The notes: a model not told the origin generated them from the sequence alone. 32,785 bases of DNA from Nocardiopsis prasina DSM 43845 (GCF_000341265.1 NZ_ANAE01000068.1:1-32785), one strand, 5' to 3'. Counted from the first letter of the stretch, positions 7,617 to 16,280 are shown. Numbers and translations: made by a program.

Positions 7617-8492
7617 GTGAGCACAGACATACGGCCCCGGGAGGGCACCGGGGTCCGCGAACGGCTGATGGACGCCGCCCGCGCCGAGGTGCTGGCGGGG
7701 CGGTGGGGTGAGCGGCGGATGATCGACGTCGCCGCCACCGCGGGAGTGTCCAGGCAGACCCTCTACAACGTCTTCGGCAGCAAGGAGGGCCTCCTCCAGG
7801 CCGTGGTGGTGCGGGAGGTCACCACGCTCCTGGACACCGCCGAGGCGATGCTGGAGGCGGACGGCCACAACCCCGCGCACGCGGTGAGCCGCACCACCCG
7901 GATGGTTCTGCTCGCCGCGAGGGACAACCCGCTGCTGCTCGCCTTGGTCACCGGCGACGAACAGCTCCTCCCTGTGCTCACCACGCGGTCGGCGCCGCTC
8001 CTGGACGCCCTGCGGGAACGCATCGCCCGGACCCTGGCGGTGCACTGCCCGCAGGTGCTCCCCGACACCGCCGACGCGGTGGCGGACGTCTCCCTGAGAC
8101 TCACCGTTTCGTACGCGCTCCAGCCCGTGGACCCCGACCAGGCGGCGCGCCGGGTGGAGATGGTCGTGCACGGCATGCTGCCGGTGGACTGCCAGGAGGC
8201 GAGGGTGTCGGAACGGCGTGGACGCACCGAACGCGCCGAGGTGCTGCGCGCGTACATGCCCGGGGGAAGGATCACGTCCGTCCCCGTCCGCCGCCCCGAC
8301 CGGCTCGTCCTCCTCGACCACATCGCCCGGGCCTTCGAACCCGGGGTCCGCTACACCGAGGAGCAGCTCAACGCGGTCCTGCGCGGGTACAGCGCGGACC
8401 ACGTGGTGTTGCGTCGCAGCCTCGTGGACGAGGGGTTCATGGAGAGCGACAGGACCCACTACTGGCGCTGCGGCGGCACCGTCGACCTTTGA
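7617..8492 (+). CDS. TetR-type transcriptional regulator fused to a C-terminal DUF2087 domain
   Basis: 291 residues in two parts. Residues about 12-65 form a TetR DNA-binding domain with a clear helix-turn-helix (DVAATAGVSRQTLYNVFGSK), followed by a helical region to about 195. Residues about 213-288 match the DUF2087 pattern: Arg-rich lead, LLDHIARAFEPG, RYTEEQLN, LRRSLVDEGF and a final YWR. DUF2087 is known from other prokaryotic regulators but has no assigned activity; its makeup suggests a winged-helix-like module. The start is GTG with the purine-rich GAGGATGGGGG just upstream. The gene is divergent from hisN and convergent with rsgA. The ligand and targets are unknown. The single continuous frame argues against a sequencing join of two genes. 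Confidence 0.85.
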   Translation: MSTDIRPREGTGVRERLMDAARAEVLAGRWGERRMIDVAATAGVSRQTLYNVFGSKEGLLQAVVVREVTTLLDTAEAMLEADGHNPAHAVSRTTRMVLLAARDNPLLLALVTGDEQLLPVLTTRSAPLLDALRERIARTLAVHCPQVLPDTADAVADVSLRLTVSYALQPVDPDQAARRVEMVVHGMLPVDCQEARVSERRGRTERAEVLRAYMPGGRITSVPVRRPDRLVLLDHIARAFEPGVRYTEEQLNAVLRGYSADHVVLRRSLVDEGFMESDRTHYWRCGGTVDL

Positions 8493-8525
8493 GCTGGACC
8501 GCTGCACCAGCCCGACAACCGTCGG

Positions 8526-9557
8526 TCAGGAGTGGGGACCGGGCGGGGGAGCGGTGGTGTCGGTGTCCTCGTCGCCCTCGCGGCTGCTGAGCAGCCTGCG
8601 CAGCGAGGCCACCCGCTCGGCGTCCACCTCGCCCCGTTCCAGAGCCGCGCCGATGGCGCACTCCGGGGAGTCGGGCTGGTGGGAGCAGGCGGGCGGGCAG
8701 TCGGCGGCGATCTCGGCGAGGTCCTGGAACCCGGACACGATCTCCTCGGGGGACACGTGCGCCAGGCCGAAGCTCCGCACGCCCGGGGTGTCGATGAGCC
8801 AGCCGCCCTCGAACCGCAGCGCGAGCGCCGAGGTCGACGTGTGGCGGCCGCGCCCGGTGACGGCGTTCACGTGACCCACGGCGCGGTCCGTGCCCGGGAC
8901 CAGCCGGTTCACCAGGGTGGACTTGCCCACGCCGGAGGAGCCCACGAACACCGTGGTCCGGTCCGCCAGGCGGGAGCGCAGCTCGTCGAGGTCACCCTCC
9001 GGGCTCAGTACCTCGTAGGGAAGCCCGAGCGGCTTGTAGGTGCCCAGCATCTCGTCGGGCGAGGCGAGGTCGGCCTTGGTGAGGCAGAGCAGCGGCTCCA
9101 GCCCGGCGTCGTAGGCGGCCACCAGGCAACGGTCCACGAAGCGCGGCTGCGGAGCCGGGTCCGCGAGGGCGCAGACGATGGCGAGCTGGTCGGCGTTGGC
9201 CACGATCACGCGCTCGACCGGGTCGGTGTCGTCCGCGGTGCGTCTGAGCACGGAGGCGCGCTCGCGCACCCGGACCACGCGGGCCAGGGTGTCGGGTCTG
9301 CCGGTCAGGTCCCCGACCACGTCCACGCGGTCGCCGACCACGATCGACCCCCGGCCGAGCTCGCGGGCCTTCATCGCCACCACGGGGACACCGTTCACCA
9401 GGCAGCGGTACCGGCCCCGGTCCACCGCTGTGACGAGGCCCTCCACGGCATCCTCGTGCTTGGGGCGCTTACGGGTGCGGGGCTTGGAACCGCCCCGGGC
9501 ACGCACGCGGATGTCGTCCTCGTCCAGGTGGCGTCCCCCGCCCCGCGTGCGGCTCAT
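8526..9557 (-). CDS. rsgA: Ribosome small-subunit-dependent GTPase RsgA (YjeQ)
   Basis: 343 residues. RsgA is a circularly permuted GTPase that acts late in 30S subunit maturation. An N-terminal OB-fold covers about residues 38-105. The GTPase motifs appear in permuted order: G4 TKAD at 160-163, G1 GSSGVGKST at 206-214 and G3 DTPG at 256-259. A C-terminal zinc knuckle has Cys287, Cys291, His293 and Cys300. The first 35 residues are a basic extension. The ATG overlaps the aroA stop as ATGA, giving translational coupling to aroA. The tail after the zinc domain is Asp/Thr/Pro-rich. The assignment is secure. Confidence 0.96.
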   Translation of the reverse strand: MSRTRGGGRHLDEDDIRVRARGGSKPRTRKRPKHEDAVEGLVTAVDRGRYRCLVNGVPVVAMKARELGRGSIVVGDRVDVVGDLTGRPDTLARVVRVRERASVLRRTADDTDPVERVIVANADQLAIVCALADPAPQPRFVDRCLVAAYDAGLEPLLCLTKADLASPDEMLGTYKPLGLPYEVLSPEGDLDELRSRLADRTTVFVGSSGVGKSTLVNRLVPGTDRAVGHVNAVTGRGRHTSTSALALRFEGGWLIDTPGVRSFGLAHVSPEEIVSGFQDLAEIAADCPPACSHQPDSPECAIGAALERGEVDAERVASLRRLLSSREGDEDTDTTAPPPGPHS

Positions 9558-10879
9558 GCCAGGACCTCCGACCACAGGCCGGGGAAGTCGGGCAGGGTCT
9601 TGCGTGTGGTGGCGATGTTCTCCACCTCCACCCCGGGCACCGCGAGCCCGATCACCGCGCCGGACGTGGCCATCCGGTGGTCGTCGTAGGAGTGGAACAC
9701 CCCGCCGTGCAGGGGTCGGGGCCGGATGACCAGCCCGTCGGGCAGCTCCTCCACGTCCCCGCCCAGGCGGTTGATCTCGGCGGCCAGCGCGGCGATGCGG
9801 TCGGTCTCGTGGCGGCGCAGGTGGGCGATCCCGGTGAGCCGCGAGGGGGAGTCGGCCAGGGCCGCGACGGCGGCGATGGTGGGGGTGAGTTCGCCCACGT
9901 CGCGCAGGTCGGCGGTGATCCCGTGGATCTCCCCGGTTCCGCGCAACGTCAGGTCCTCGCCCGAACGGGAGACCTCCCCGCCCATCCGGGTGAACAGGTC
10001 GCGCAGGGCGTCGCCGGGCTGGGTCGTGCTCTCCGGCCACCCCTGCACGGTCACCTCACCCTTGCTGACCAGCGCGGCGGCTAGGAAGGGCGCGGCGTTG
10101 GAGAGGTCGGGCTCGACGGTGATCTCCGAGGCGCGGATCGGACCGGGCTCCACGAGCCACGAGTTCTCGCCGGTGGTGACCCGCACACCCACGGCGCGCA
10201 GCATCTCGACGGTCATGTCCAGGTGCGGCTGGGAGGGGACGGGCGGGCCCTCGTGCCGCACGTGCACGCCCTCGGTGAATCGGGCGCCGCTGAGCAGCAG
10301 CGCCGACACGAACTGCGAGGAGCCCGAGGCGTCCAGGGTGACCTCGCCGCCGCGTACGGCACCGGTCCCGTGGATGGTCAGCGGCAGCGCGCCGCGCCCC
10401 TGGTCGTCGATGTCGGCGCCGAGGTCGCGCAGCGCCGCGAGCAGCTCGTCCACCGGCCGCTCACGGGCGCGCGGGTCGCCGTCGAAGTGCACGTCGCCGG
10501 TGGCCAGCGCGGCCAGCGGCGGCACGAAACGCATGACGGTGCCCGCGTTGCCGACGTCCACGCTGGCTGGACCGTGCGGGGCCACCGGGGTGACGGACAG
10601 GTCAGGGACCTCCGGGTCGTCCGAGGTCAGCTCGCTCACCTGGATGCCCAGGGCGCGCAGGGCCCCCACCATGAGCTCGCTGTCCCGGCTCACCAGGGGA
10701 CGGCGCACGACGCACGGGGTCTCGGAGAGCGCCGCCAGGATCAGCGCCCGGTTGGTGACGGACTTGGAACCGGGCAGGCTGACACGGGCACGCACCGGCT
10801 GCCGCGCGACGGGCGCGGGCCAGTGCTCCCCGGCGGGAGTGGCGGGCGAGGTGGACGGCGTGGGCGCGGAGTCAGGCAT
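9554..10879 (-). CDS. aroA: 3-phosphoshikimate 1-carboxyvinyltransferase (EPSP synthase)
   Basis: 441 residues. It transfers enolpyruvyl from PEP to shikimate-3-phosphate in the shikimate pathway. Recognised motifs are [11 protein letters not shown] at residues 35-45, GNAGTVMRF around residue 110, the substrate-binding [14 protein letters not shown] segment, and YDDHRMAT near the C terminus. A 25-residue Pro/Thr/Ser/Ala leader precedes the catalytic fold. The ATG at 10879 has no obvious ribosome-binding site, but a -10-like TAACCT lies 6 bases upstream, suggesting a leaderless message. rsgA overlaps its stop by four bases. It is divergent from the cysteine desulfurase gene. Confidence 0.97.
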   Translation of the reverse strand: MPDSAPTPSTSPATPAGEHWPAPVARQPVRARVSLPGSKSVTNRALILAALSETPCVVRRPLVSRDSELMVGALRALGIQVSELTSDDPEVPDLSVTPVAPHGPASVDVGNAGTVMRFVPPLAALATGDVHFDGDPRARERPVDELLAALRDLGADIDDQGRGALPLTIHGTGAVRGGEVTLDASGSSQFVSALLLSGARFTEGVHVRHEGPPVPSQPHLDMTVEMLRAVGVRVTTGENSWLVEPGPIRASEITVEPDLSNAAPFLAAALVSKGEVTVQGWPESTTQPGDALRDLFTRMGGEVSRSGEDLTLRGTGEIHGITADLRDVGELTPTIAAVAALADSPSRLTGIAHLRRHETDRIAALAAEINRLGGDVEELPDGLVIRPRPLHGGVFHSYDDHRMATSGAVIGLAVPGVEVENIATTRKTLPDFPGLWSEVLA

Positions 10880-10895
10880 GGTCCAAGGTTATCGG

Positions 10896-10913
10896 TCCGG
10901 ACCCGGGTCCGGA
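10896..10913. promoter_or_regulatory. 18-bp perfect palindrome between aroA and the cysteine desulfurase gene
   Basis: TCCGGACCCGGGTCCGGA reads identically on both strands. It sits 17 bases upstream of the aroA start codon, immediately behind the presumed -10 box (10886-10891), where a bound protein would block aroA transcription. It may be an operator or a chance G+C-rich palindrome. Confidence 0.45.
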
Positions 10914-10999
10914 GGAACGAGTGGTCGGCCTGTGGACGGCGCTGAAGGAGGGGCAGGGGGGTAGGTGCGGATGTGGTCGGACGTATCCTGGAATGCGCC

Positions 11000-12172
11000 A
11001 TGGTGTATCTGGATCACGCAGCCACGACCGAGGTCCGCCCCGAGGTGATCGCCGATGTGGCGGCGGAACTCGGCTCCCTCGGTAACCCATCGTCCCTGCA
11101 CGGCCACGGACGGGCCGCTCGGCGTACCGTCGAGGAGTCCCGAGAACGCGTCGCCGAGGCGGTGGGCTCCACCCCGCACGAGGTGGTGTTCACCGCGGGC
11201 GGGACCGAGTCGAACAACATCGCGATCAAGGGCCTGTACTGGTCCCGCAACGCCGAGGATCCCGCGCGCAGACGCATCCTCGTCAGCGCCGTCGAACACC
11301 ACGCCGCGCTCGACCCCGCGCGCTGGATGGCCGACCACCAGGGCGCGGTCCACGAGGAACTGCCCGTGGACGCCCTGGGCCGGGTGGACCCGGAGACCCT
11401 GCGCGCGGCGATCGAGCGTGACCCCGCGTCCGTGGCCGTGGTCTCGGTGATGTGGGCCAACAACGAGATCGGCACCGTGCAGCCGGTGCGTGAGCTGGCC
11501 GCGGTCGCCGCCGAGTACGGCGTCCCCTTCCACACGGACGCGGTGCAGGCCGTGGGCGCGGTCGAGGTGGACTTCGCGGCCAGCGGCGTGAGCGCGCTGA
11601 CGCTGAGCGGCCACAAACTGGGCGGACCGGTGGGCAGCGGGGCCCTGGTGGTCGCCCGAGGCCTCGCCCCGACCCCGGTCCTGCACGGCGGCGGTCAGGA
11701 GCGCGACATCCGCTCCGGCACGCTGTCGGCCCCGTTCGCGCGCGGCCTCGCGACCGCGGTGCACGCCGCCGTCCAGGGGCGCGAGGAACACGTCAAACAC
11801 CTCACGGCGCTCCGCGACGAGCTGGAGTCCCGGGTCCGGGACATCGTGCCCGACGTGGTGGTGAACGGCGACCCGCGGCTGCGGCTTCCGGGGATCGCCC
11901 ACCTGTCGTTCCCCGGCTGTGAGGGCGACGCCCTGCTCATGTTGCTGGACGCCAGGGGCATCTCCTGCTCCACCGGCTCGGCGTGCTCGGCGGGCGTGGC
12001 CCAGCCCAGCCACGTGCTCCTGGCTACCGGGGCCGACCCCGACAGGGCCCTGAGCAGCCTGCGCCTGTCCCTGGGGCGGACCTCCACCGAAGAGGACGTT
12101 GACTGTCTGGCCGAGGCGATCGGCCCGGCCGTCGAACGCGCCCGTGCGGCCATGGCCAAGCGGCGGCGCTGA
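11000..12172 (+). CDS. Cysteine desulfurase, NifS/IscS family
   Basis: 390 residues. A PLP-dependent class V aminotransferase-fold enzyme that removes sulfur from L-cysteine for Fe-S cluster or thio-tRNA synthesis. Visible landmarks are YLDHAATT at the N terminus, GGTESNN at residues 67-73, the PLP-stacking His101 in VEHHA, the PLP-binding Lys206 in SGHKLGGPVGSG, and the mobile-loop cysteine in STGSACSAG (Cys329). Length is typical of the family. The ATG at 11000 gives the standard N terminus; a -10-like TATCCT ends 10 bases upstream and no strong ribosome-binding site is seen. In actinomycetes such a gene often precedes mnmA; here a bidirectional terminator follows and mnmA is absent from the window, so its partner cannot be stated. 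Confidence 0.93.
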   Translation: MVYLDHAATTEVRPEVIADVAAELGSLGNPSSLHGHGRAARRTVEESRERVAEAVGSTPHEVVFTAGGTESNNIAIKGLYWSRNAEDPARRRILVSAVEHHAALDPARWMADHQGAVHEELPVDALGRVDPETLRAAIERDPASVAVVSVMWANNEIGTVQPVRELAAVAAEYGVPFHTDAVQAVGAVEVDFAASGVSALTLSGHKLGGPVGSGALVVARGLAPTPVLHGGGQERDIRSGTLSAPFARGLATAVHAAVQGREEHVKHLTALRDELESRVRDIVPDVVVNGDPRLRLPGIAHLSFPGCEGDALLMLLDARGISCSTGSACSAGVAQPSHVLLATGADPDRALSSLRLSLGRTSTEEDVDCLAEAIGPAVERARAAMAKRRR

Positions 12173-12186
12173 ACCCGCCCCCGCAG

Positions 12187-12225
12187 GACGACGGCGGGGG
12201 TGCCACGGGCACCGCCGCCGTCGTC
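12187..12225. terminator. Bidirectional terminator between convergent genes
   Basis: An 18-bp stem with one G-G mismatch (12187-12204 with 12208-12225) closes a 3-base loop ACG. It lies between the cysteine desulfurase stop (12172) and the cyclophilin stop (12260), so it can serve both transcripts. Confidence 0.75.
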
Positions 12226-12259
12226 GTCGTGATTGTCCCCGTGACCGGGGGTGTGGGGG

Positions 12260-12910
12260 TCAGTCCCCGGAACGCTTGATGGTGACGGACTCCAGCACGA
12301 TGTCACTGGTGGGGCGGTCACCGCTGTCCGTCTCGACCGTCGAGATCGCCTCCACGACCGCCATCGAGTCCTCGTCGGCGACCTTGCCGAAGATGGTGTG
12401 CATGCCGGTCAGATGCGGAGTGGGGGCCACGGTGACGAAGAACTGGGAGCCGTTGGTGTTGGGGCCGGAGTTGGCCATGGCCAGCAGCCCGGGCTCGTCG
12501 AAGCCGTGGTCGGACTCGAACTCGTCCTCGAACTGGTAGCCGGGGCCGCCGCGACCGGTTCCGGTCGGGTCGCCGCCCTGGATCATGAAACCGTCGATCA
12601 CGCGGTGGAACACCGTACCGTCGTAGAACTCGGCCGCCCCCGTCTCCTCGTTCACCGGGCCGTCGCCCTCGGCGAGCTCGACGAAGTTGGTGACGGTCAA
12701 CGGGGCGTCCGAGGCGAAGAGCTCCACCTCGATGTCGCCCTCACTGGTGTGCAGCGTGGCCCCGTCGACATCGGGGACCTCCACCTCGGCCTTCTGCTCC
12801 GTGTCCGGCGCCTCCGGGTCCGGTGACTCCGGCTCGTCGTTCTGGCACGCGGCCGTGGCGAGGAGGGCGGTGGAGGCGAGGATCGCTACCGGCAGGGTCA
12901 AGCGGTTCAT
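12260..12910 (-). CDS. Cyclophilin-type peptidyl-prolyl cis-trans isomerase, lipoprotein
   Basis: 216 residues. A secreted, probably lipid-anchored prolyl isomerase: hydrophobic signal, Cys22 in LLATAAC, then an acidic Pro/Glu/Asp linker (about 25-45) and a full cyclophilin domain. Conserved active-site segments are [35 protein letters not shown] and a [12 protein letters not shown] stretch. The start at 12910 was chosen over one 13 codons upstream because it yields a clean signal peptide and has GGAAGTG before it. Its role is likely extracytoplasmic protein folding. It is convergent with the cysteine desulfurase gene. Confidence 0.93.
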   Translation of the reverse strand: MNRLTLPVAILASTALLATAACQNDEPESPDPEAPDTEQKAEVEVPDVDGATLHTSEGDIEVELFASDAPLTVTNFVELAEGDGPVNEETGAAEFYDGTVFHRVIDGFMIQGGDPTGTGRGGPGYQFEDEFESDHGFDEPGLLAMANSGPNTNGSQFFVTVAPTPHLTGMHTIFGKVADEDSMAVVEAISTVETDSGDRPTSDIVLESVTIKRSGD

Positions 12911-13036
12911 CGGTTCACTTCCGGGGTCAGGTTCGCGGCGGGGCGGCACACAGGTTACTGCGGACGATCGGAAACCGGTCGCTTGGGCTGGCCCGATCGC
13001 CCCGTCCGGGGCACACCAGGGCCTTCGGGGCCGTGG

Positions 13037-13510
13037 TCAGGACGACGGGCCGATCGGGTCCTCGTCCCCGTCGCGGTCACGGCTCGCGTCGCCGGAGCCG
13101 GACTCCTCCCCGGGGCCGCCGCGCCCGTGCTCGCGCTCCTGACGCTCCCGGGACTCCCGCTCCTGGATCTCCCTCGCGCGGCGGCGCTGCTCCTCAGCGC
13201 GCTCACGACAGCGCCGCAAAAACGCCTCGTCCTCCTCCGGGGAGACCGCGCGGGCGCGCCCGGGGTGCTCGTACTCGGGGAAGGGCGGAGGGGGACCCGC
13301 CGGGCCCTGGGCAAGCGCGGGGTCCCGGGGCGGGCGGCCCAGCAGGAACCACAGCGCGGCGCCCACCTTGGGCAGGAGCAGGACGATCACCGCCCACACC
13401 GGTTTGGGCAGCAGACGGATCCTCGCGGAGTCGGATCCGATGACGTCGAAGAGCACGTACACCCAGAAGACGAGCGACAAGAGGGCGAGGAAGAGGGCGA
13501 AGTAGACCAA
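13037..13510 (-). CDS. PLDc_N-type two-helix membrane protein with charged C-terminal tail
   Basis: 157 residues from the chosen TTG. Two membrane helices (about residues 1-24 and 37-56) are joined by a short loop, with the pattern WVYVLFDVIGSD ... KPVWAVIVLLLPKVGAALWFLLGRP. This pattern is typical of the phospholipase D N-terminal-like domain (PLDc_N) that occurs alone in many actinobacteria. The tail from about residue 60 is Pro-rich, then a strongly charged Arg/Glu helix (about 85-130), then an acidic end. An in-frame TTG at 13522 would add four residues but would place the GGAAGG motif inside the gene; that motif is four bases before the TTG at 13510, which decided the start. No phospholipase catalytic motif is present. 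Function unknown. Confidence 0.75.
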   Translation of the reverse strand: MVYFALFLALLSLVFWVYVLFDVIGSDSARIRLLPKPVWAVIVLLLPKVGAALWFLLGRPPRDPALAQGPAGPPPPFPEYEHPGRARAVSPEEDEAFLRRCRERAEEQRRRAREIQERESRERQEREHGRGGPGEESGSGDASRDRDGDEDPIGPSS

Positions 13511-13724
13511 CGGACCTTCCAATCGGGGGAAACACTCGACAGCGCTGGGGCGACATCATCGACTTTGTACTGACTTATCACGGATGGCCGCACCCGCCCG
13601 GTCGCTTGACCAGCCGCCCCGAGCCGGGAGAAGGTCGAACCACAGGGGCTGGGGCGTCGCACAGAGGGTACGTCACCACATGTCCCCACAGGTGTCTGCT
13701 GACCGGCCGAGAACGGGAGAGGTT

Positions 13725-14543
13725 ATGGACGTGAACACCGCGTTGCCGTCGGCGATGTGGCTCCCCTTCGGGGCGCGGGTGCTGCGGGCCCGCTCCGACC
13801 TGGGACTTTCACGCGCCGAACTCGCCAGGAACGTCGGGGTCACCGACGACAAACTCCGCGAGGTCGAGGACGCGCACTGCCGCCCGGCCAGGTCACTGGT
13901 CGAACGGGTCGACACGGCGCTGGGCACCGATCACCAGTTGGTCGACGCCTGGGCGATCACCCTCCAGGCCGAGGCCTTCCCGAGCGAGTTCGGCGACATG
14001 AGCGAGCTCGGCACGCACGCCGCGCAGCTGTGGGAGCACCAGCCGATGGCGGTCCCCGTCTTCCTGCGCACCCGCGAGTACTCGCGGGCCATCCTCGAAC
14101 CCCGCCACCCCAACCTCGACCACGAGGAGATCGAGGCGATGGTGGACGACGAGATGGCCGAACGCGCCGCCACCACGGGCCCCGAGGGCCCCGCCCTGCG
14201 CGTGGTCCTCAACGAGTCCGTGCTCCAGCGGCCCCAGGGAGGCGCCGAGGTCCTCAATGGCCAGCGCGACTTCCTCGCCGACCTCGTCAAGGCGGGCATC
14301 GTCAGCCTCGCGGTGATCCCCGAGGAGACCCCGCACCACCCGGGACTGGGCGGCGCGTTCCGAATCATGGAGTTCGCCGACCGCCCCAGCATGGTCTACG
14401 CCTTCGCCGCCCAGGGCGGCGAACTCACCGGGGACACCGAGGACGTCGGCCACTGCCGCATGGTGCGCGACTCCATCGAGGAGTCCAGTGTGGACCTCAG
14501 CCCCGAGTCCGAACTCCTCACCGCGCGCTGGCCCCAGGAATGA
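13725..14543 (+). CDS. Helix-turn-helix (XRE family) regulator with DUF5753 domain
   Basis: 272 residues. Residues about 15-70 form a helix-turn-helix (LGLSRAELARNVGVTDDKLREVED), and the rest (about 90-270) is the DUF5753 region, recognisable from the LWEHQPMAVPVFLRTREYSRAI-type segment and the RVVLNESVL stretch. Such proteins are abundant in actinomycetes and frequently stand next to a small DUF397 protein. No DUF397 gene is seen on either side, so this copy looks solitary. The ATG at 13725 was preferred to upstream in-frame starts because GGGAGAGG lies 3 bases before it. The neighbouring amidohydrolase gene begins 69 bases downstream and seems to have its own promoter. Confidence 0.85.
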   Translation: MDVNTALPSAMWLPFGARVLRARSDLGLSRAELARNVGVTDDKLREVEDAHCRPARSLVERVDTALGTDHQLVDAWAITLQAEAFPSEFGDMSELGTHAAQLWEHQPMAVPVFLRTREYSRAILEPRHPNLDHEEIEAMVDDEMAERAATTGPEGPALRVVLNESVLQRPQGGAEVLNGQRDFLADLVKAGIVSLAVIPEETPHHPGLGGAFRIMEFADRPSMVYAFAAQGGELTGDTEDVGHCRMVRDSIEESSVDLSPESELLTARWPQE

Positions 14544-14575
14544 CCATTCGTTGGGTGATCGGTCACGGAACGCCC

Positions 14576-14605
14576 TTGGGAACGTGACCGTGCATGGGCT
14601 AGGTT
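14576..14605 (+). promoter_or_regulatory. Probable leaderless promoter of the amidohydrolase gene
   Basis: TTGGGA (14576-14581) is 18 bases from TAGGTT (14600-14605). The ATG of the amidohydrolase follows 7 bases after the -10 box, so transcription would begin at or beside the start codon. No Shine-Dalgarno motif precedes that ATG. Confidence 0.5.
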
Positions 14606-14612
14606 GCCCGCC

Positions 14613-15827
14613 ATGGATATCGCAATCACTTCCGGATACGTGGTTCCCGTCGACGGCGACCCCATCGACGGGGGCACGGTCCTCATCTCCGACGGGAAGA
14701 TCGCCGCGGTCGGGTCGGCCGCGGACGTCACGGTCCCCGAGGGCGCGGAGATCGTCGACGCGGCGGGCCAGTGGGTCCTGCCCGGCTTCGTCGAGGCCCA
14801 CGGCCACGTCGGCATCCACGAGGAGACCATCGGCTGGGCCGGTGACGACACCAACGAGATGACCGACCCCAACGGCGCCCGCATGCGTGCGATCGACGCC
14901 ATCAACCCCGCTGACCAGGGGTTCGCCGACGCCCTGTCCGGGGGTGTCACCAGCTCGGTGATCAAGCCCGGTTCCGGCAACCCCATCGGCGGTCGCACCG
15001 TCGCCCTGAAGATGTGGGGCCGCAGCGTCGAGGACCGGCTGCTCAAGGAGCCCGCCAGCGTCAAGAGCGCTCTCGGTGAGAACCCCAAGCGGGTCTACGG
15101 CAAGAAGGACACCCTCCCCTCGACCCGGCAGGGCGTGGCCGCGGTCATCCGCGACGCCTTCACCAAGGCCGAGGACTACAGGACCAAGCGGGACCACGCC
15201 GCACAGGAGGGCACGCCCTTCGACCGCGACAACACCCTGGAGACCCTCGTCCAGGTGCTCGACGGCGAGGTGCCCTGGTGCCAGCACGTGCACCGCGCCG
15301 ACGACATGCACACCGCGATGCGCCTGGCCGACGAGTTCGGCTACCGGCTCATCATCAACCACTGCACCGAGGGCCACCTGCTGGCCGACGAGATCGCCGC
15401 GCGCGGCATCCCCGTCATCACCGGTCCGCTGATGACCAGCCGCTCCAAGGTGGAGGTGGGCAACCGCACCCTGGCCAACCCGGGCATCCTGGACCGCGCG
15501 GGCGTGAAGGTGGCCCTCACCACCGACGCCCCGGTCATCCCGATCGAGTTCCTCGTCTACCAGGCGATCCTGTGCGTCAAGGAGGGCATGGACCGCGACT
15601 CCGCGATCCGCGCGCTCACGGTGAACCCCGCCGAGATCATGGGCCTGGACGACCGGGTCGGTTCCCTGCGCCCCGGGCTGGACGCCGACGTCGTGGTGTG
15701 GTCCGGCGACCCGCTCGACATCATGAGCCGCGCCCAGCGCGTGTTCGTGGACGGTCGCGAGGTGTACACCTACGACGAGTCGAAGCGCGCCGGGATCGTC
15801 GCCGACGCTTACTACCGGGAGTCCTGA
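14613..15827 (+). CDS. Metal-dependent amidohydrolase (imidazolonepropionase-like, COG1228-type)
   Basis: 404 residues. It has a small beta-sandwich at both ends (GTVLISDGKIAAVG; GSLRPGLDADVVVWSGDPLD) around a TIM-barrel hydrolase. Metal-site candidates are in place: His63 and His65 (EAHGHVG), His225 or His227 (HVHRADD), His250 (INHCTEGH) and Asp305 (TTDAPVIP). Such enzymes hydrolyse cyclic amides, related C-N bonds or dipeptides; the substrate cannot be read from the sequence. A Lys-rich segment near residues 130-165 is a possible family-specific insertion. The ATG at 14613 lies 7 bases after a -10 box, suggesting a leaderless message. A strong terminator follows. Confidence 0.88.
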   Translation: MDIAITSGYVVPVDGDPIDGGTVLISDGKIAAVGSAADVTVPEGAEIVDAAGQWVLPGFVEAHGHVGIHEETIGWAGDDTNEMTDPNGARMRAIDAINPADQGFADALSGGVTSSVIKPGSGNPIGGRTVALKMWGRSVEDRLLKEPASVKSALGENPKRVYGKKDTLPSTRQGVAAVIRDAFTKAEDYRTKRDHAAQEGTPFDRDNTLETLVQVLDGEVPWCQHVHRADDMHTAMRLADEFGYRLIINHCTEGHLLADEIAARGIPVITGPLMTSRSKVEVGNRTLANPGILDRAGVKVALTTDAPVIPIEFLVYQAILCVKEGMDRDSAIRALTVNPAEIMGLDDRVGSLRPGLDADVVVWSGDPLDIMSRAQRVFVDGREVYTYDESKRAGIVADAYYRES

Positions 15828-15870
15828 GCCCGGTCCGGGAAGCGGGACCCACCACTCCGCACCGGATCCC

Positions 15871-15886
15871 TCTGAGGTACCTCAGA
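15871..15886. repeat. 16-bp perfect palindrome after the amidohydrolase gene
   Basis: TCTGAGGTACCTCAGA is a perfect palindrome located 43 bases after the amidohydrolase stop and 7 bases before its terminator. With no loop it is more like a protein-binding site than a terminator stem. It could also act on the small gene beginning at 16038. Confidence 0.4.
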
Positions 15887-15893
15887 CGTCCCC

Positions 15894-15931
15894 GCGCCGT
15901 GCCCCGCCTCGCCTGAGGCGGGGCACGGCGC
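15894..15931 (+). terminator. Terminator of the amidohydrolase gene
   Basis: A perfect 16-bp stem (15894-15909 with 15916-15931) closes a 6-base loop CGCCTG. It lies 66 bases after the stop. The remaining bases up to 16037 hold only the ribosome-binding site of the next small gene. Confidence 0.8.
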
Positions 15932-16037
15932 CGCTGTCTGGTGAAGTCTCCCGATGTGCGGCCGGGGGCCTTAGCCGGAGTCTGTAACCAGCCGGGAGCA
16001 GCAGCCCCGGCGGACACGGACCACCCAGGGGGACACC

Positions 16038-16280
16038 ATGCACCCGGACTTCGCCGCACAGGCCGCCGACCTCTACCGGGCCGAGACCGAACGGGCCGCC
16101 CACGAGGAGCGTGCCGCACGCAGGGCGCAGAAGGAGGCGCGCGAGGCCGCGCGGGTGAGCGCCCGCGCCGAACGGGAGAGGGAGCGTGCCGAGCGCGCCC
16201 GGGGCTCGGCGACGGACGAACCGTCCCGCGCGGAGTCGCGCCGGAGCGCGGGACGGTGGACCCCCGCCCACGCGACGTAG
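16038..16280 (+). CDS. Small highly charged hypothetical protein
   Basis: 80 residues. A strong ribosome-binding site, AGGGGGAC, ends 3 bases before the ATG, which is the main reason to believe it. After a short start (MHPDFAAQAADLYRAETERA) it is an Arg/Ala/Glu-rich amphipathic helix to about residue 56, then a Ser/Arg-rich end. I recall short proteins of this style in other actinomycetes, but no domain is recognised and no function is proposed. The 3' end of the coding region contains a perfect 12-bp hairpin (16220-16231 with 16246-16257). Confidence 0.55.
   Translation: MHPDFAAQAADLYRAETERAAHEERAARRAQKEAREAARVSARAERERERAERARGSATDEPSRAESRRSAGRWTPAHAT

Noticed and set aside
12973-13030. Small hairpins between the cyclophilin and PLDc_N-type genes as a terminator
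   Set aside because: Stems of only 4-5 bp are expected by chance at this G+C content.
13511-13522. TTG at 13522 as start of the PLDc_N-type gene
   Set aside because: It would bury the GGAAGG ribosome-binding site in the coding region, and no such site precedes it.
13893-15377. A 494-codon minus-strand frame opposite the DUF5753 and amidohydrolase genes
   Set aside because: It covers two recognised genes in antisense and shows no domain.
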